Below are positions 45,001 through 56,452 of a stretch of DNA of 64,000 bases, in pieces; within the stretch, counting starts at the first letter, position 1; each line of letters opens with the position of its first letter. Under the pieces are notes generated by a model that was given only the letters and a program-made list of their open reading frames with translations, made no database searches and was not told the DNA's origin. Made by a program: the position numbers and the translations under genes. This stretch comes from Symbiodinium sp. CCMP2592 (Eukaryota > Sar > Dinophyceae > Suessiales > Symbiodiniaceae): assembly GCA_905221615.1 (NCBI GenBank), contig CAJNDT010000593.1:16001-80000 (forward strand), read 5' to 3'.

Positions 45001-47331
45001 ACCTGGACTGTTGCCCCAGGGGAGCCTTCCCAGTTGCCCCAGCGGTGCTTGAGTCGCATACCCGACGCCACTGTGCTTAAGAGGCCCTTCTTAGGACTCC
45101 ACGAACGGAGCCATACCCGTCAACGGCAAGTTCGAACTTCTACTTCGAGATCCGTGACCTCTAAACTGCAAGGTCTTCACCGTGTGCACTCTCAAGCAGG
45201 GGGAGACAGTCCTCTCCACCACTGTCGTTCTTCAGTTGCCGGCCGAGCTTCGCCTACAGAACCACCTCGCTGGCCGGGGGAGTTTGTCGACCGGACGTTC
45301 GTGACTTTGGGCAAGCACGGGGACCTAGTGAAGAACAAACTACGGAAGGCCAAAAGAGCGCGGGGGAAAGACGCGCCACCAGCTAGCAGCACAACGCCGG
45401 ACCCAGACACAGGACGACACGTAGCCCAGGACGATCAGTTGGACGAGGGGGAGACCAGGGTCAACTACGACAGACCGTCAAGCTCCAAGACAGCGGGGGG
45501 AAAGTACAAGAGAGCCAGCAGGCCAAGGCGACAACAGGAGTGAACCACAGACGTAAAGAGGACCTCGGTGCAAAAGGCCCGGACGGAAAAAAGAGCCGGC
45601 GGCCAGTGAGGGGAAGTACAGTCGGTGACCTTTTCGCAAGCAGGGGGACTGCCACCCTGTACTCGTTTCTGCACCGTGTCTTTTGTTCCTTGGTTGTTGT
45701 TCAAAAAAGGGGAGATCCCACTGCAACCTTTCTTCAAGCTGTTCCGGTGTAGTTGCGGCCGTAAGCCGTAAACCTCATAAGGGGAACCATGTACATTCCG
45801 TCAATAAATCCGTGCATGTTCAAACATTCCTGTGTTTCCGTGAGCATGTTGCGAGGCGTGAACTCTTTAAGCGGGCCTGTGGGCTCTTCTCGGGCAAAAC
45901 ACCTTCACTCAACTGGGCTGGACAGCCCTCAATATCCCAATTTCTTTTCAACGCGCCCGGTACATCTCCTTCTAGATGAATTCGGAGGACAGGAGGCTTT
46001 AATTCAATTCGTTCATTCCAGGGTATTTCAAGGTATTCCTGCTCGAAGAAGTGGGGGCATGCAAGTTTTTCCTCCTCACTCCTAGGGCTGACCGGCGCTG
46101 TTGTGCAAGCACAGTTGCTGTGTGAGTCTTGGTGGATGTAGGCTTGGCTTGCTTGGCTTGTTTTCGAAAGCACGTCAGCGGGGGATTCAGCAAACTTTAC
46201 TCCTCATACAGACAGAGCCCCGAGGAGAAAATCTCTGAGGGGAAGGGACACCCCACCAATGGTCCGCGGGAGTGCGCCCGCGCACGGAGGGGTAGCCGGG
46301 ACGCTGCTGCCCCTTCACGCCCCGTAGAGAGAGAGAGAGAGAGAACCTGGTAGCAGGGTCCGTCCTTGCGCCCCACACGCCCTGCAAGCAAGCAAGCAAG
46401 AACCTCACTTGTTTCGGAGTTGTTTCGTGAGCCGGGGCCTCAGTAAGACAGTCGTGTGGGGCCGGGGTGTAAGCCAGACTCGCTGCGACAGCCCGTAGTG
46501 TGTTGCTTCAAGCAGGGCGGCGGCAGAGTCCAAATACTTTGTAGGACTGAAGCCTGCTGTTGTATTGAATTTGAAGCTACGGGGAGCCAACACTGTACCA
46601 CACCCACACACACACACACTCACTTGTGGAGCAACACCCACTCAGCTCGGCCCGAAGACCCAGACAAACCGGGGCGAGGCAGCACAGGGGCGGCAAACCT
46701 GCCCGGTGGGACCTCAGAGCGGCATGGACACAGCCAGTATAGCATACGTACTCTTCATAGTGCCTGGTCATTATGTGGGCACTACAATTGTCCACCATGC
46801 CGGTAGACTAGTTTGTCGCACTTAATACAGTGCTTCCAGCCAACAACGGGCTGCCCCCAGCGAGGGGTTCGCCCCTCAAGCCTGGCGAAAGAAAGAAAGA
46901 GAGATGGAGAGCGAGGGAGAGAGGGAGAGAGAGGGAGAGACAGGGAGAGAGGGAGAGAGAGGGAGAGAGAGAAACAGACTGAGAATACCAGTGCGCATTC
47001 GTGCGTGCGTGGGGGGGACTGCCCTCTACTTTGGCTGCGTGCAAGCAAGAGAGCAAGCAAGATACAGTTGCTGCATCTGTGAGTCGCGGAGGTCGAGCTT
47101 GAGGGTTGATGAAGTCTATGCCTATGCAGATGAGAGCCCGACACGCGGATAGTATGCAAGGCTTTGCGAGAAGAGGTCGCGAAGAAGCGCGAGCTCCTTC
47201 AGAAGAAGGCAGTGCAAGGGCCGTAGATGGTGTCGGAAGACGCAACGAACGCAAGTCTAGCCTCACGGTCGAAGGAGCAAGAAGGGGAGTCGCTGCGCCA
47301 GCGTCTCAAGAAGCTCGCTATGGTCGGCTGG
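42008..47331 (+). CDS. large intron-rich gene coding for coiled coil (exon fragments)
   Basis: Short plus-strand segments with strong Leu/Glu/Arg heptad character, most flanked by an upstream AG, some by a downstream GT or GC: 42008-42070 (ELDRTVGQLEAVELRRARLS), 42383-42424 (AIEQLHQQLAPAAK), about 42617-42672 (KLQLELQELRCDRGQRRV), about 42945-43000 (ETYRAEIAKLRAQISRS), about 43084-43130 (REREAALRTGLPQLRQL), about 43730-43769 (LRKVAQLRETYNQ), about 43854-43903 (SLTRLEVVDERNRLM), about 44421-44464 (EALDKDREKQKQFRE), about 44619-44660 (LLEERDKLEKADM), about 47173-47220 (EVAKKRELLQKKAVQ), 47236-47325 (EGESLRQRLKKLAMV). Many separate exons giving the same structural type on one strand is unlikely by chance, so I infer one long coiled-coil protein. 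Phases were not all checked and exons are certainly missing. It may continue to 52 kb. Identity unknown; cytoskeletal or ciliary roles are only guesses. Confidence 0.5.
44901..44938 (+). other. spliced-leader relic behind a GA run
   Basis: GTAGCCATTTTGGCTCAAG at 44920-44938 is identical to nucleotides 4-22 of the 22-nt dinoflagellate spliced leader (DCCGTAGCCATTTTGGCTCAAG). Directly upstream is a GA run (44902-44919). Such genomic relics are taken as marks of trans-spliced mRNAs that were reverse-transcribed and reinserted. The next bases are TATCGCACC, so there is no CAAG|GT as expected of a spliced-leader RNA gene. The chance of an exact 19-mer in 64 kb is negligible. Confidence 0.9.
44939..45543 (+). 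pseudogene. possible retroposed mRNA copy downstream of the spliced-leader relic
   Basis: The frame that includes the relic (TTG at 44929) stays open to TGA 45541-45543. Its C-terminal part looks like real protein sequence (WPGEFVDRTFVTLGKHGDLV, KNKLRKAKRARGKDAPP) and is basic and low-complexity towards the end (SSSKTAGGKYKRASRPRR). There is no good ATG near the 5' end and no recognised domain. If the relic marks a reinserted cDNA, this is its 5' portion. I see no poly-A tail that would fix the 3' end. It sits in an intron-sized gap of the coiled-coil gene and in the same orientation. Confidence 0.35.
45544..47165. other. low-complexity intronic or intergenic region
   Basis: No gene is supported. 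It contains a short GA run at about 46327-46342, a CA-rich patch at 46600-46622, GCAA repeats at about 46383-46400, and a long GAGAGGGAGA-type purine array at 46888-46975. The Arg/Glu and Ser/Leu ORFs there are artefacts. Confidence 0.5.
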
Positions 47332-48640
47332 CCAATTTGGGGGATTCTGTTGCAGAGGAAATTGCAGTTCATGTCTCGTTAGAGCTACTTCTCATCGGCG
47401 GAGTTTGGCTGCCATGAGCCACCGGCAGGTGTAGAGTTCAACCCGGAAGGCGCCTTGGACATTCGCTCAGCCGGTAAAGCTTGGCCGATTCGTTTAGCAT
47501 TCGCAAGGCTTTTGTGAGAATCTACAGGCTGCTGCCGTGCTGCCCGCTCCCGTTCAAAGTGACGGGTCCTAGCTTGCAGATTCCAGATGCTGAGCCCGAG
47601 CCCATCTGAAACCCACATGTCGCATACCCTCATATTGCTTTCAATCCCTAGGGCGTAGTGTAGGGCCTAGGGGGTCTCCGTAGGAGCCAGAAACAGGCAT
47701 TCTGCAGAAGCAGGAAAAAGGGGCGGGGCCGGGCCACCTGCTCTTGAAGGGCGATGTGCAACCCGTGTTCGATGTAGTGATGTAGTGTACGTGTTGTCGG
47801 CATCAGAGTAGCCAAGCGACCTCTTGCACAGAAGCTTCCAGATCCGGGAAATAGGTGCTGTTGGCATAGCCCGTCCTCCGCCTGATCGAATCATAATCTT
47901 CATCTTCTTTGTCATCAAAATTTTCTCATCGTCACTGTCATGGTCCTACTCCTGCTCATCCTTATCCTCATCCCCCGTCATCATCACCTTTTGGACCATC
48001 CATCGCCGTTGATGATGTCACAGACAGAAATGGATGGGCTCCGAAAACACTTACTGTACGCTGCTTTTGCTTTATCAGATTGCAAAAATGCGAACCATGC
48101 ACAGTTCTCCCAGCAGATTACATGAACATGAGATGAGGCCTTGAGAGCGGGCCATGCGGCGGTGCGTTTTTTCGACGTTGGAGGGGATTGAGTTTTCATC
48201 CAGTCTCCTAGCCGCGAAACTGCCGCGGGCTCGCAGCCTGAAGAGACGTACAGTGGATCCGATCCGTCTGCGAGATCCGCAGGCACGGTGCAAAGTATGA
48301 GCTTTTGCCCGAACATTCCTTAAAGAAGCCTTTGTATGAGTTGCACTGTTAGCCCGAGCTCATAGGCTTGCCTGCCGAAGACATAAGTCTGAGTTTCTTT
48401 CACATCAGGTCTGGCTGTCGCTATGCCACCACCGCCAGCAGGGTCCTCAAACCAGGAAGTGGGCAGCTGATCACCTGCAAGTCTGGTGGCCTCGTAGGTG
48501 ATGTTTGGAGCCAGTGCTGTTTCGGACGTCATGCAACAGTCGAGGTAGGAGAGGCATAGCATTCGGGATCCCCTGGAATCTTCAGTTCACCGTTCATCGT
48601 ATTTGGCACATCCCGGCACGCCACTGCAACTTCTGCTGTC
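47332..48640. other. unresolved stretch with candidate exons on both strands
   Basis: A plus-strand segment at about 48021-48115 (MDGLRKHLLYAAFALSDCKN) starts after an AG and ends at one and could be an exon. On the minus strand 48320-48560 (YEATRLAGDQLPTSWFEDPA, KETQTYVFGRQAYELGLTVQ) and 48100-48316 (KLILCTVPADLADGSDPLYV) also read like coding sequence. The plus- and minus-strand readings conflict, and I cannot decide between them. No known motif. Confidence 0.3.
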
Positions 48641-48649
48641 AAGACATTT

Positions 48650-49610
48650 GAGAAGTAGAAGTATATGTGTTAGTATTCGTATAAGCACAACTGCAATTAG
48701 AAATATACGCATAATCATGCATATAAATACTACCAAAACATGAACAAACATGTTGCTAGACATACAATTGTAGATATGACTGTAAATATAGATAAACAAA
48801 CATATACATATACTATCTGTAGATGATTATGCCGCCCCCAAATAGCTACAGCGAAGTGCCACTTAGGTTTTGAAGTTCCGACCGAGTATAGAGCATATGT
48901 ATATCAGCAGCCGCCTTCATTTTCCATTCCCTGCGACCCTTGCCGCAGATACTCCGAGAGATGATTTCTCCAATGATGACAGTATCCCTTAGACTAACCC
49001 TGCCATTGCCCAAAAGAGACGGCTTATAGCTCAACGCCTTAGTTCGCAGGGAACAAATGCTGTGCCGACTTGTAACCCGACTTTGCATCCCCATAGTAGC
49101 TCCCATATCAACCTGAAGGGTTAATACAGCAACATACATCAACGTGATTGGCCCCCGCGATAGGAAGGATATTGCAATCCTCATGGCAGCCCTAGTAACC
49201 TAGTATTGGATCTGACTCCAAGATGGACCTTACTCTCATCACCCATAAGCCATTCCCATTGGTAACCTTAGCAGTGTACCGAATACTTCCCTAAACAGCA
49301 ACTCAAGCAATGGCCTTAGGAGAAACCCCGACCATTGGCCTCACCAACAGGTTTAATTAATCCGGATGTAGCTGTGGCATCCCTAGCATGAGCATTCAAG
49401 AGAGCGAAGTCAAAAGTCATGCCATCCCCAAGACTCGTTATTGTTAATATTGATACAGGCAATCTAAATACTGCACCAACATTTACCTCAACGGTAGCCC
49501 TCATATTCATGCTGCTAACCAACTACACAAAACGAATTCCCTCAAGAACCACGATGGTAGCTTTGTCACCCCCGGGTCTTGGAATGACTGGAGTGGAATA
49601 ACATGTTGAT
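48650..49610. other. AT-richer island of unlike base use, unidentified
   Basis: 48650-48830 is strongly AT-rich ('aaatatacgcataatcatgc', 'gaacaaacatgttgctagac'). 48850-49610 has a C/A-rich plus strand, with short frames on both strands: plus 49419-49601 (NTAPTFTSTVALIFMLLTNY), minus 49316-49522 (MNMRATVEVNVGAVFRLPVS) and minus 48846-49184 (VAVLTLQVDMGATMGMQSRV). The composition is unlike the GC-rich surroundings, which suggests transferred DNA (organelle or foreign). I cannot name a gene, and neither strand gives a long uninterrupted frame in the standard code. Confidence 0.35.
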
Positions 49611-50040
49611 GTCTTTGTGAGGAGTCTGTGAGAGGGTCTGTGAGTTTGGAGAGGTCTGCGAGAGGGGACTGTGAGGATCCATTGAGAAATCTGTAAGGTT
49701 GGGTGATCTGGCAGAAACTTGTGAAAGCTTGCTAATGTTTTTGTCGGACTGGGATGTGAAGAGGAAGACTGTCGTTGCCAGTTGTTTTTCGAAGATGCCC
49801 TTGGCACACGCGTTTTTCCCACTCAATCCCCCTTCCGATGCCGAATCAGCATGCCATCGTATCTAAAGACCTCATCTCACAAGGGTGTGGGGGATGACTC
49901 TGTGCTCCAAGTACTGCTTTCCTGTAGGGGGGCCTGCGCTCCTTGAGCGGAACCGAGCTGACTATGCCCTTCAAGGCGAAGGGCACGGGATGCTTCAGGG
50001 CAGCGTTTTCGATGACCTTTAACTGTGCCTGTGTGCGCAG

Positions 50041-51950
50041 ATCGAGAACATTCCCGACTCTCTCAAGGAGGATCTTCGTTGGAGTATCAAGCAGTTAGGT
50101 GCAGAATGGGCAGGGACGGAAAGGCGCTTTGGCTTTTCGGGCTCTCGTCCTGGAGTGCCTTGCAAACAGCATATGCCTTGTCCAAATGTCCATGCCAAGT
50201 CTGCCTCTGACAAGTCTTGAGTGTTGAGGAGCCGAAAAGTCGTGTAAGTCTGTGCTGGCCAATGGCCAAAGCTGTCATCGCCGCGACAGACACCTGACTC
50301 TGTCTTGAATCTGTTCCAGGAGACACAGGAACACCTTTCAAGAAGTATGCATTTCTTCAACAAGGCGCTTTGGCTTTCATAATTTCTGCAAAGCTTTGTC
50401 ACAGCCAGAGTCCGTGCCACCGATGCTTGCAGTCTTTTGAGGGGTTTCGGTCCCGGGTGGCAAGACAGATTGGGGCACCGCTGTCGTACGCTGTCCTCAG
50501 CTCCTGCCTGGGCCAGGTCAACAAAGAGTTCCAGAAGTTGCAGGTGATCCACAGTCGGCAAACACGTAGAGATTTAATGCTTTGCAGAGCGTGGACGACT
50601 TGAACTGGTTTGCATGCTTTAATTGCGATGATCTCATATCAGTTTCAGATGTAGTCGTGGATGGCTTGATGTCCATGTTCATCACGCCTCTGTTCTCGTG
50701 TCACCGTCAGGAGCAGCTGCAACAAGTGACACAAGAGCGCGATGCGCTTCGCCTGCTACCCAAACGAAACAGTGTGCTGTGCCTTCCGCTTCGGAGCCCT
50801 CTGTGCTTTCCTTTGCCGAGGGCAGCAGAACAACAGCCTCCAGCAGCAGCTCAAGCAGCTCGAGCGGAGCCTCGGCTCAGAGAGTCGTCGCAATGCTGCG
50901 AAAACCGTCCCGCTGCTACTGCTGAGGGCCAATAGCGACCAGATGGCAGTGAAACCCGTCGTTCTGAGCCTGGGCCCAGGACCAGTAGCGAACTGCGTGT
51001 CAACCGACGAGAAGTGTGTTTCGAGTGAAGAATCCAGTGCGCGGGCAACAGAACTTGCTTCGTTCCGTCTCTTGCATCCCTGGATCTCCTGAGGCCAGCC
51101 GACCGTTCTTCCAGGCGACTGGCGAGAGTGCAGAGGGGCTTCGGCCCGACCCTGATGGGCCCGAGACTGTTGCCATCCAATGCACATGCCACCCCAAGAC
51201 CTTGAACAGAAGAGGGACTTCGCGCGGGTGGTTTTCGTATTGAGCCCTTACAACCTTGCCCGCATTCGCAGCACCGACTGGGGCGCCGGCGAAGCCATCC
51301 ATGGCCTTGGAGAGGCAGAGCACCTGAAAAAGGAGATCATGGGATGAAGCCTTCGGGGTGACTGAACTTCGGATGTTTGTGTCGCGAAAGCTCCTTCTGT
51401 TCACCCTCGGGTCGGGATTTCTATGCCGGCATCTGCTGACTGGTGTGGAGCAGTGCAGAAATGTGTGCACAGCAAAACATGCAGTAACTTGGACAGTCTT
51501 CGCCGCAAGCACACAGTCAAGACATTTCAGGCATCTTCAGTCGAAGCAATGAGAGATCGAGAAACCTGCCTTTTCAAGCAACACGATCTGCCAGGGGCGA
51601 GCGATTCGTTATGGACAGGCTGTGGGTGCGTTGGCAGGGGGATTCTGTGGTGGAAGCGGAAGCTTCGAAGCATCTATCTTTTGCGGCGCTTCGTGGGCAG
51701 TCGTAGTTAGTTTGGGACATGTTTTTTTTGACCTGTTCAGGCATCACTCCAACCTTCACAAGGCTCCAGTCCATAGTGTGGCAATGAGTCAGACGCTCGG
51801 AGCAGGGGTTGCCCTGGGCCCTAGGCAGCAGAAAGGTCCCGACTCACTCACGGCATGCCCCAGGCGAGGACTCATCGAAGGTTGTGACGGCATCCTGGGA
51901 TGCCACGGTCCATGTCTTCGACCTCAACAAGCAAGCCCTCGACAAGACTG
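50041..51950 (+). CDS. coiled-coil exons followed by a WD40-like exon
   Basis: Plus-strand exon candidates: 50041-50097 after 'gtgcgcag' (IENIPDSLKEDLRWSIKQ), about 50520-50545 between AG and GT (VNKEFQKLQ), about 50711-50752 (EQLQQVTQERDALRLL), about 50822-50892 (NNSLQQQLKQLERSLGSESR), then 51868-51949 after 'caggcgag' (SSKVVTASWDATVHVFDLNK). The last has the S-x-D-x-T-V-x-V-(W/F)-D-L signature of a WD40 blade. A coiled coil followed by WD40 blades occurs in several scaffold families (for example autophagy and striatin-type proteins), but one blade is not enough to choose. These may be the 3' exons of the coiled-coil gene that begins near 42.0 kb. The spacing allows it, but phases were not resolved. 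Further WD40 exons would be expected downstream, where the CE copy 3 begins at 53.26 kb. Confidence 0.45.
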
Positions 51951-53260
51951 TACTGGGTTGCCAAAAGTTCTGGTTAGGCTGTAGTGTGGAGAGGTATTGT
52001 TTTGCAAAAGGAGCTGGCGCTGTGGTTGTTGTTAGCGCATGTTGGCTGGCGTGAGGACTTTGCGTAAACAGAATGAGCTGGCCTCAGTGGGTATTTAGCG
52101 CGAGCTGTTTCTTGCTGAGCCGACTGAATGCGACAGGGACGGGACGAGTTGTTACCTCCACTCTGTGTTAAGCAAGCCTCGAGTTGACACTAAGAGCGAA
52201 CCCATGGGGGGCCTCTACTCCGTGGCTTTTGCGAAGACGGTGCGGAGCTTGAGTAAACTGCCGGTTAGTAGACAGTGTAGAGTGTAGACAGTTGGGCTGA
52301 CGATCGTTCAGGTTCAGGGTCTGCTGGGACTCCGTTTGAAGATATCCTTGGACAGTGATGGAGTGTGGCGGATTGTGTCTAAAGCCAAGCGGCTCCATGA
52401 CAACAGATGATGGGTCGTGCAGCGGCTGCCAGGCGCCAGACATCTTGGGTTGCACGTCCGTGGACAAGCTCTGTCCTCAAGAGTTCAGGAGTTCCTTATG
52501 CATCCGTTTGGTGGAGCAACGAAATGCATCTGCCTCGTACTATTTTCCGAGGCATGTCTATTTGTGGAACTACCAAACAGGCCGGTCATCTCATTGAAGG
52601 CTAAAGCTGGCACCTTCAGGTGGAAGCCTGTTGCTGTATCTACGAAGCATCTGTGAGTTTGTTGAGTCGGAACCATCTGACTTCGCCACGTCTTCCAGCG
52701 TCTATACGCGAGAATCATCGTCACGAAAGGATTCTGCGCGAGGACACTTCTTTTGAGATACGCTGCAACCTTCCATGTGTTTCAGATGCTTTGCACATGC
52801 ACGCTCAACACTTGGCAGGCACCCAGCAGTTCAAACTGGGCGGTGAAAAGGGGCACCAGGCTCGAAGGGACTTCAACAAGAGCTGCAGAAGCAGGATTTA
52901 GTCGACTGGTGCAATCGAACCGCTGCAGCGTGTTGTGATAGCGGTGTCAGAAGCCCAACAGCGGTTGCCTGCGCCCGTTTTCGCCGCAGGACGAGGTGAA
53001 TGGAATCGACTTCCACGAGGGTCAGCAGGCTGGCCTGTGACGGGGCAGATATTCGGGCATGATGGCTTATCTGGGATCCTGGCTCTCGGTTCTCCAAACC
53101 CCCGCCCCGCCAATGGTATCTCCCCCGCCACTCTCTCACTCCCCAAGCCGAATCTGTGTGACTGGACACACTTTCTGCGCGTGAGGGCCCCAAAACCGTC
53201 AGGTTTTTGCTGTAGCCCTGCTGCAGAAGCACTGGTTTAATTTTTTGTTGATCCTCAGCA
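51951..53260. other. unresolved stretch before CE copy 3
   Basis: Short ORFs only. A plus-strand RHVYLWNYQTGR segment at about 52547-52585 might be another WD40-type strand but is weak. Nothing else is supported. Confidence 0.3.
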
Positions 53261-54523
53261 TGGTTCTTCCGTGCGGAGCCCTCGAGAGAAGTATATAGAT
53301 GACAGACATAGAATCGAGTACATAGATGACATGCATCGAGTGAAGTACATAGAGTCGAGTACGTAGATGACTTACCAGGACTCTAACTCTATGCACTGTA
53401 TGCGATGACTCTATGTACTTGACTCTATGTACTTGACTTTATGCATTTGACTCTATGCATTTGGCTCTATGACTCTATGACTCTATGCACTTGACTCTAT
53501 TATGCACTTGACTCTATGACTCTATGCTATGACTCTATGCATTTGACTCTATGTACTTGATTTTATGACTCTATGACTCTATGACTCTATGACTCTATGA
53601 CTCTATGCTATGCTATGACTCTATGCACTTGACTCTATGACTCTATGCTATGACTCTATGCACTTGACTCTATGACTCTATGCTTGACTCTATGCACTTG
53701 ACTCTACGACTCTATGCTTGACTCTATGCACTTGACTCTATGACTCTATGCTATGCCTCTATGCTATGACTCTATGCACTTTGCCTGACTCCCTACATTT
53801 CGGTATACCTTGTTGCCAGGGGCGGCACCGTCGTGATCGATCGGGAATGCAACCCTTCACAGGGATTGGACTGGTCGAGCGCCCAAACGCTAGGTAAAGT
53901 AACACATTTTAGGTGCCACGCGCAACCCTTTGCATGGATTGGCCTGGTCGAGCGCCCAAACGCTAGGTAAAGTAAGACATTTTAGGCGCCACGTGCCACC
54001 CTTTGCATGGATTGGCCTGGTTGAGCGCCCAAACGCTAGGTAAAGTTGAACATTTTGCGGTCGACGTGCAACCCTTTGCATGGATTGGCTTGGTCGAGCG
54101 CCCAAACGCTAGGCAAAGTTACGCATTTTGCGGTCGACGTGCAACCCTTTGCGTGGATTGGCGTGGTCCACGAACTTGCAACCCTTCACAGGGATTGGCG
54201 TGATCGAGTGCGCGAATGCGAGGTAAAGTTGCTATCTTGAAGCTCTTTTGCAACCCTTCACAGGGATTGGCACTTTGCAACCCATCACAGGGATTGGCAT
54301 GGTCGAATGCACGAACGCTAGGTAAAGTTGCTACTTTTGATGTGCATTGACATGAATTTTGCAACCCTTCACAGGGCTTGGTGTGGTCGAACGCACGAAC
54401 GCGAGGTAAAGTTACTAGTTTTGATGTGCATTGAAGTGAAATTTGCAACCCTTCACCGAGATTGGCGTGGTCGAGTGTTCGAACGCGAGGTAAAGTTAAC
54501 ACTTTTGCTGCGCATGAAGGTGT

Positions 54524-54943
54524 TGTAGTAATAGTAGTAATAGTAGTAATAATAGTGTTAGTAGTAGTAATAGTAGCAATAGTAGTAATAGTAGTAATAG
54601 TAGTAATAGTAGTAATAGTAGTAATAGTAGCAATATTAGTAATAGTAGTAATAGTAGTAATAGTAGTAATAGTAGCAGCAATAGTAGTAATAGTAGTAAT
54701 AGTCGTAATACTAGTCATAGTGGTAATAGTAGTAATAGTAGAAATAGTAGTGATAGTTGTACATACTAGTAATAGTAATATGAGTAGTAATAGTAGTAAT
54801 AGTAGTAATAGTAGAAATAGTGGTAATAGTAGTAATAGTAGTAATAGTATTAATAGTAGTAATAGTAGTAATACTAGTAATAGTAGTAATAGTAGTAATA
54901 GTAGTAATAGTAGTAATAGTTGTTATTGTAGTAGTAATAATAG
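54524..54943. repeat. (TAGTAA)n array, left part in CE copy 3
   Basis: TAG/TAA triplets with occasional CGT and GAA variants. It ends at 'aatagtaatccccccaaagc', where the retrocopy-like segment begins. Confidence 0.95.
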
Positions 54944-54946
54944 TAA

Positions 54947-56400
54947 TCCCCCCAAAGCTGCCTCCCCTCCTCCCGCTCAGGCAGCACAGGCCTCTCTTCG
55001 CTCCATTACCCCCCCTCCCTGTTCTCGCCCCCCGTCTGCCTACGAGCCCCCGGTGCGAAACGCTGAACCTGTTGGTTATATCCCACAGCCAGCCCCGCCT
55101 ACAGCCGTCACATACTCGAGGTTGGAATTGGCACAGCTGCTGAGCTCCCAGTCCCACCAGGACTGGATTCGAGCACTGGCTTCCATCAACATCTTGGTGG
55201 CCCCAGTAATTCTTGGTGGACTTACCAACCAGGAACAGCAGAACCTCTGGTCCACCAGAATGGAGGCTCTGCGGCAGGTGCCTCCGCTTTTCTCAGCCAT
55301 CAAGCATGTTAAGACTCAAACAGGCCTCACGTGGGACATCGCCATGTCCGTGCGGCGCGTCCTCACCAGTGATGGACGAGTCACCATTGCCACAGGCTCA
55401 GGCGACGCGTACCGGGAGTTGGATGCTCCAACAAAGGTGCATGGCCTTATCCATGCTTGTTTCAACAAGCTGTGGGACGAGAAGGACTTCCAGCGACACT
55501 TTCCCACGCGGATTGAGTTCAACATGATCGCAAATACTATGGTGGCGGTCTATAACGAAACTGCCAAATCCGCTGGTCTCTCAGCTCGCATGTTTCGGGT
55601 CAAACCCAACAAAGACGCCTACTCCATTATGAAGATGCGGATTCAGCATGACAAGGGGATAGAGGAGGATAAGCGCATGGCTAAACTGGCTGCAGCCGCT
55701 GCGCCCCACAAGCGCCCGCAAGTGCACGAGGCCGACACCGAGGGCAAACGCCAGCGTGATGCCCCTTCATCCTCGTCCTCGAGTCAGTGGGCCAGGCCGG
55801 CACGTTCCTCTCAAGAGGACGACTGGGACTGGTGGCAACAGTGGTCCTGGCACGGTTACCAGCAGCTTTCACAGCAGTGGCAGTACGGTCACCGCCAATG
55901 ATCCTAGGGCTATGTCACAGACTCCCCAAATCCCGTATGGCACAGCCTCTGGGAATTCGAAGCTCTTCCGACGCTTCTGTAAATCCTTTCGGAAGCTGCA
56001 GTGCAGAAAGACCACCGGTGCAAAAAGTGCAGGTTTTTTGCACTATGACTGAGCTGATCTGTACTGTCAGCCTTCATGGCTGGACTCACTCGGCTCTGCA
56101 GGTACACGTTCGTGATCCTTACGGCCTTCTGTCAACAGCATGAGTAATCCGTGTGGGACGCCACGAGACGGATACTCCAGGTGTCGGCTTCGTCTGAGGT
56201 ACGGCCTAATTGCTGAGACAGGTGCACAGATGGACGCGTCTGTTCAAAATAAGGTGTCGGAGGAGGAGCCTAGTAGACTTTGTAACCTAGTTGTATGTGC
56301 AGATTGAGAGGCTTTTGCGATGATTGCTAACAGCAGTTTCACGAGTGCACGAGACCAAAGCGCCCGCAAAGCGCAGAGCACGCTCGCGCAGCGTTCAATT
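54947..56400 (+). mobile_element. retrocopy-like segment with an unrecognised ORF
   Basis: An ORF runs from the array junction to TGA 55899-55901 (about 315 codons outside the repeat), then about 500 bp non-coding, ending 'gcgttcaattgaaaataata' as TAG/TAA repeats resume. The protein has a Pro/Ala-rich start (PPKAASPPPAQAAQASL) and a helical core (SHQDWIRALASINILVAPVI, LSARMFRVKPNKDAYSIMKM). A Lys/Arg-rich stretch follows (KRPQVHEADTEGKRQRD), then a Ser run and a Trp/Gln-rich tail (DDWDWWQQWSWHGYQQLSQQ). There is no ATG before 55261, so it is 5'-truncated. It resembles a retroelement gag/ORF1 in layout only. An intronless ORF with a 3' tail merging into the array, as for the LINE next to it, suggests the same insertion mechanism. 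Confidence 0.5.
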
Positions 56401-56452
56401 GAAAATAATAATAGTAATAGTAGTAATAATAGCAGCAATAGTAGTAATAGTA

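Noticed and set aside
52935-53240. 101-codon plus-strand ORF before CE copy 3
   Set aside because: Equally open on the minus strand, no motif, no support for either reading.
56324-56452. Upstream start for LINE ORF1
   Set aside because: It would translate the TAG/TAA repeat as an Ile/Val run; the ATG at 56453 lies right after the repeat.
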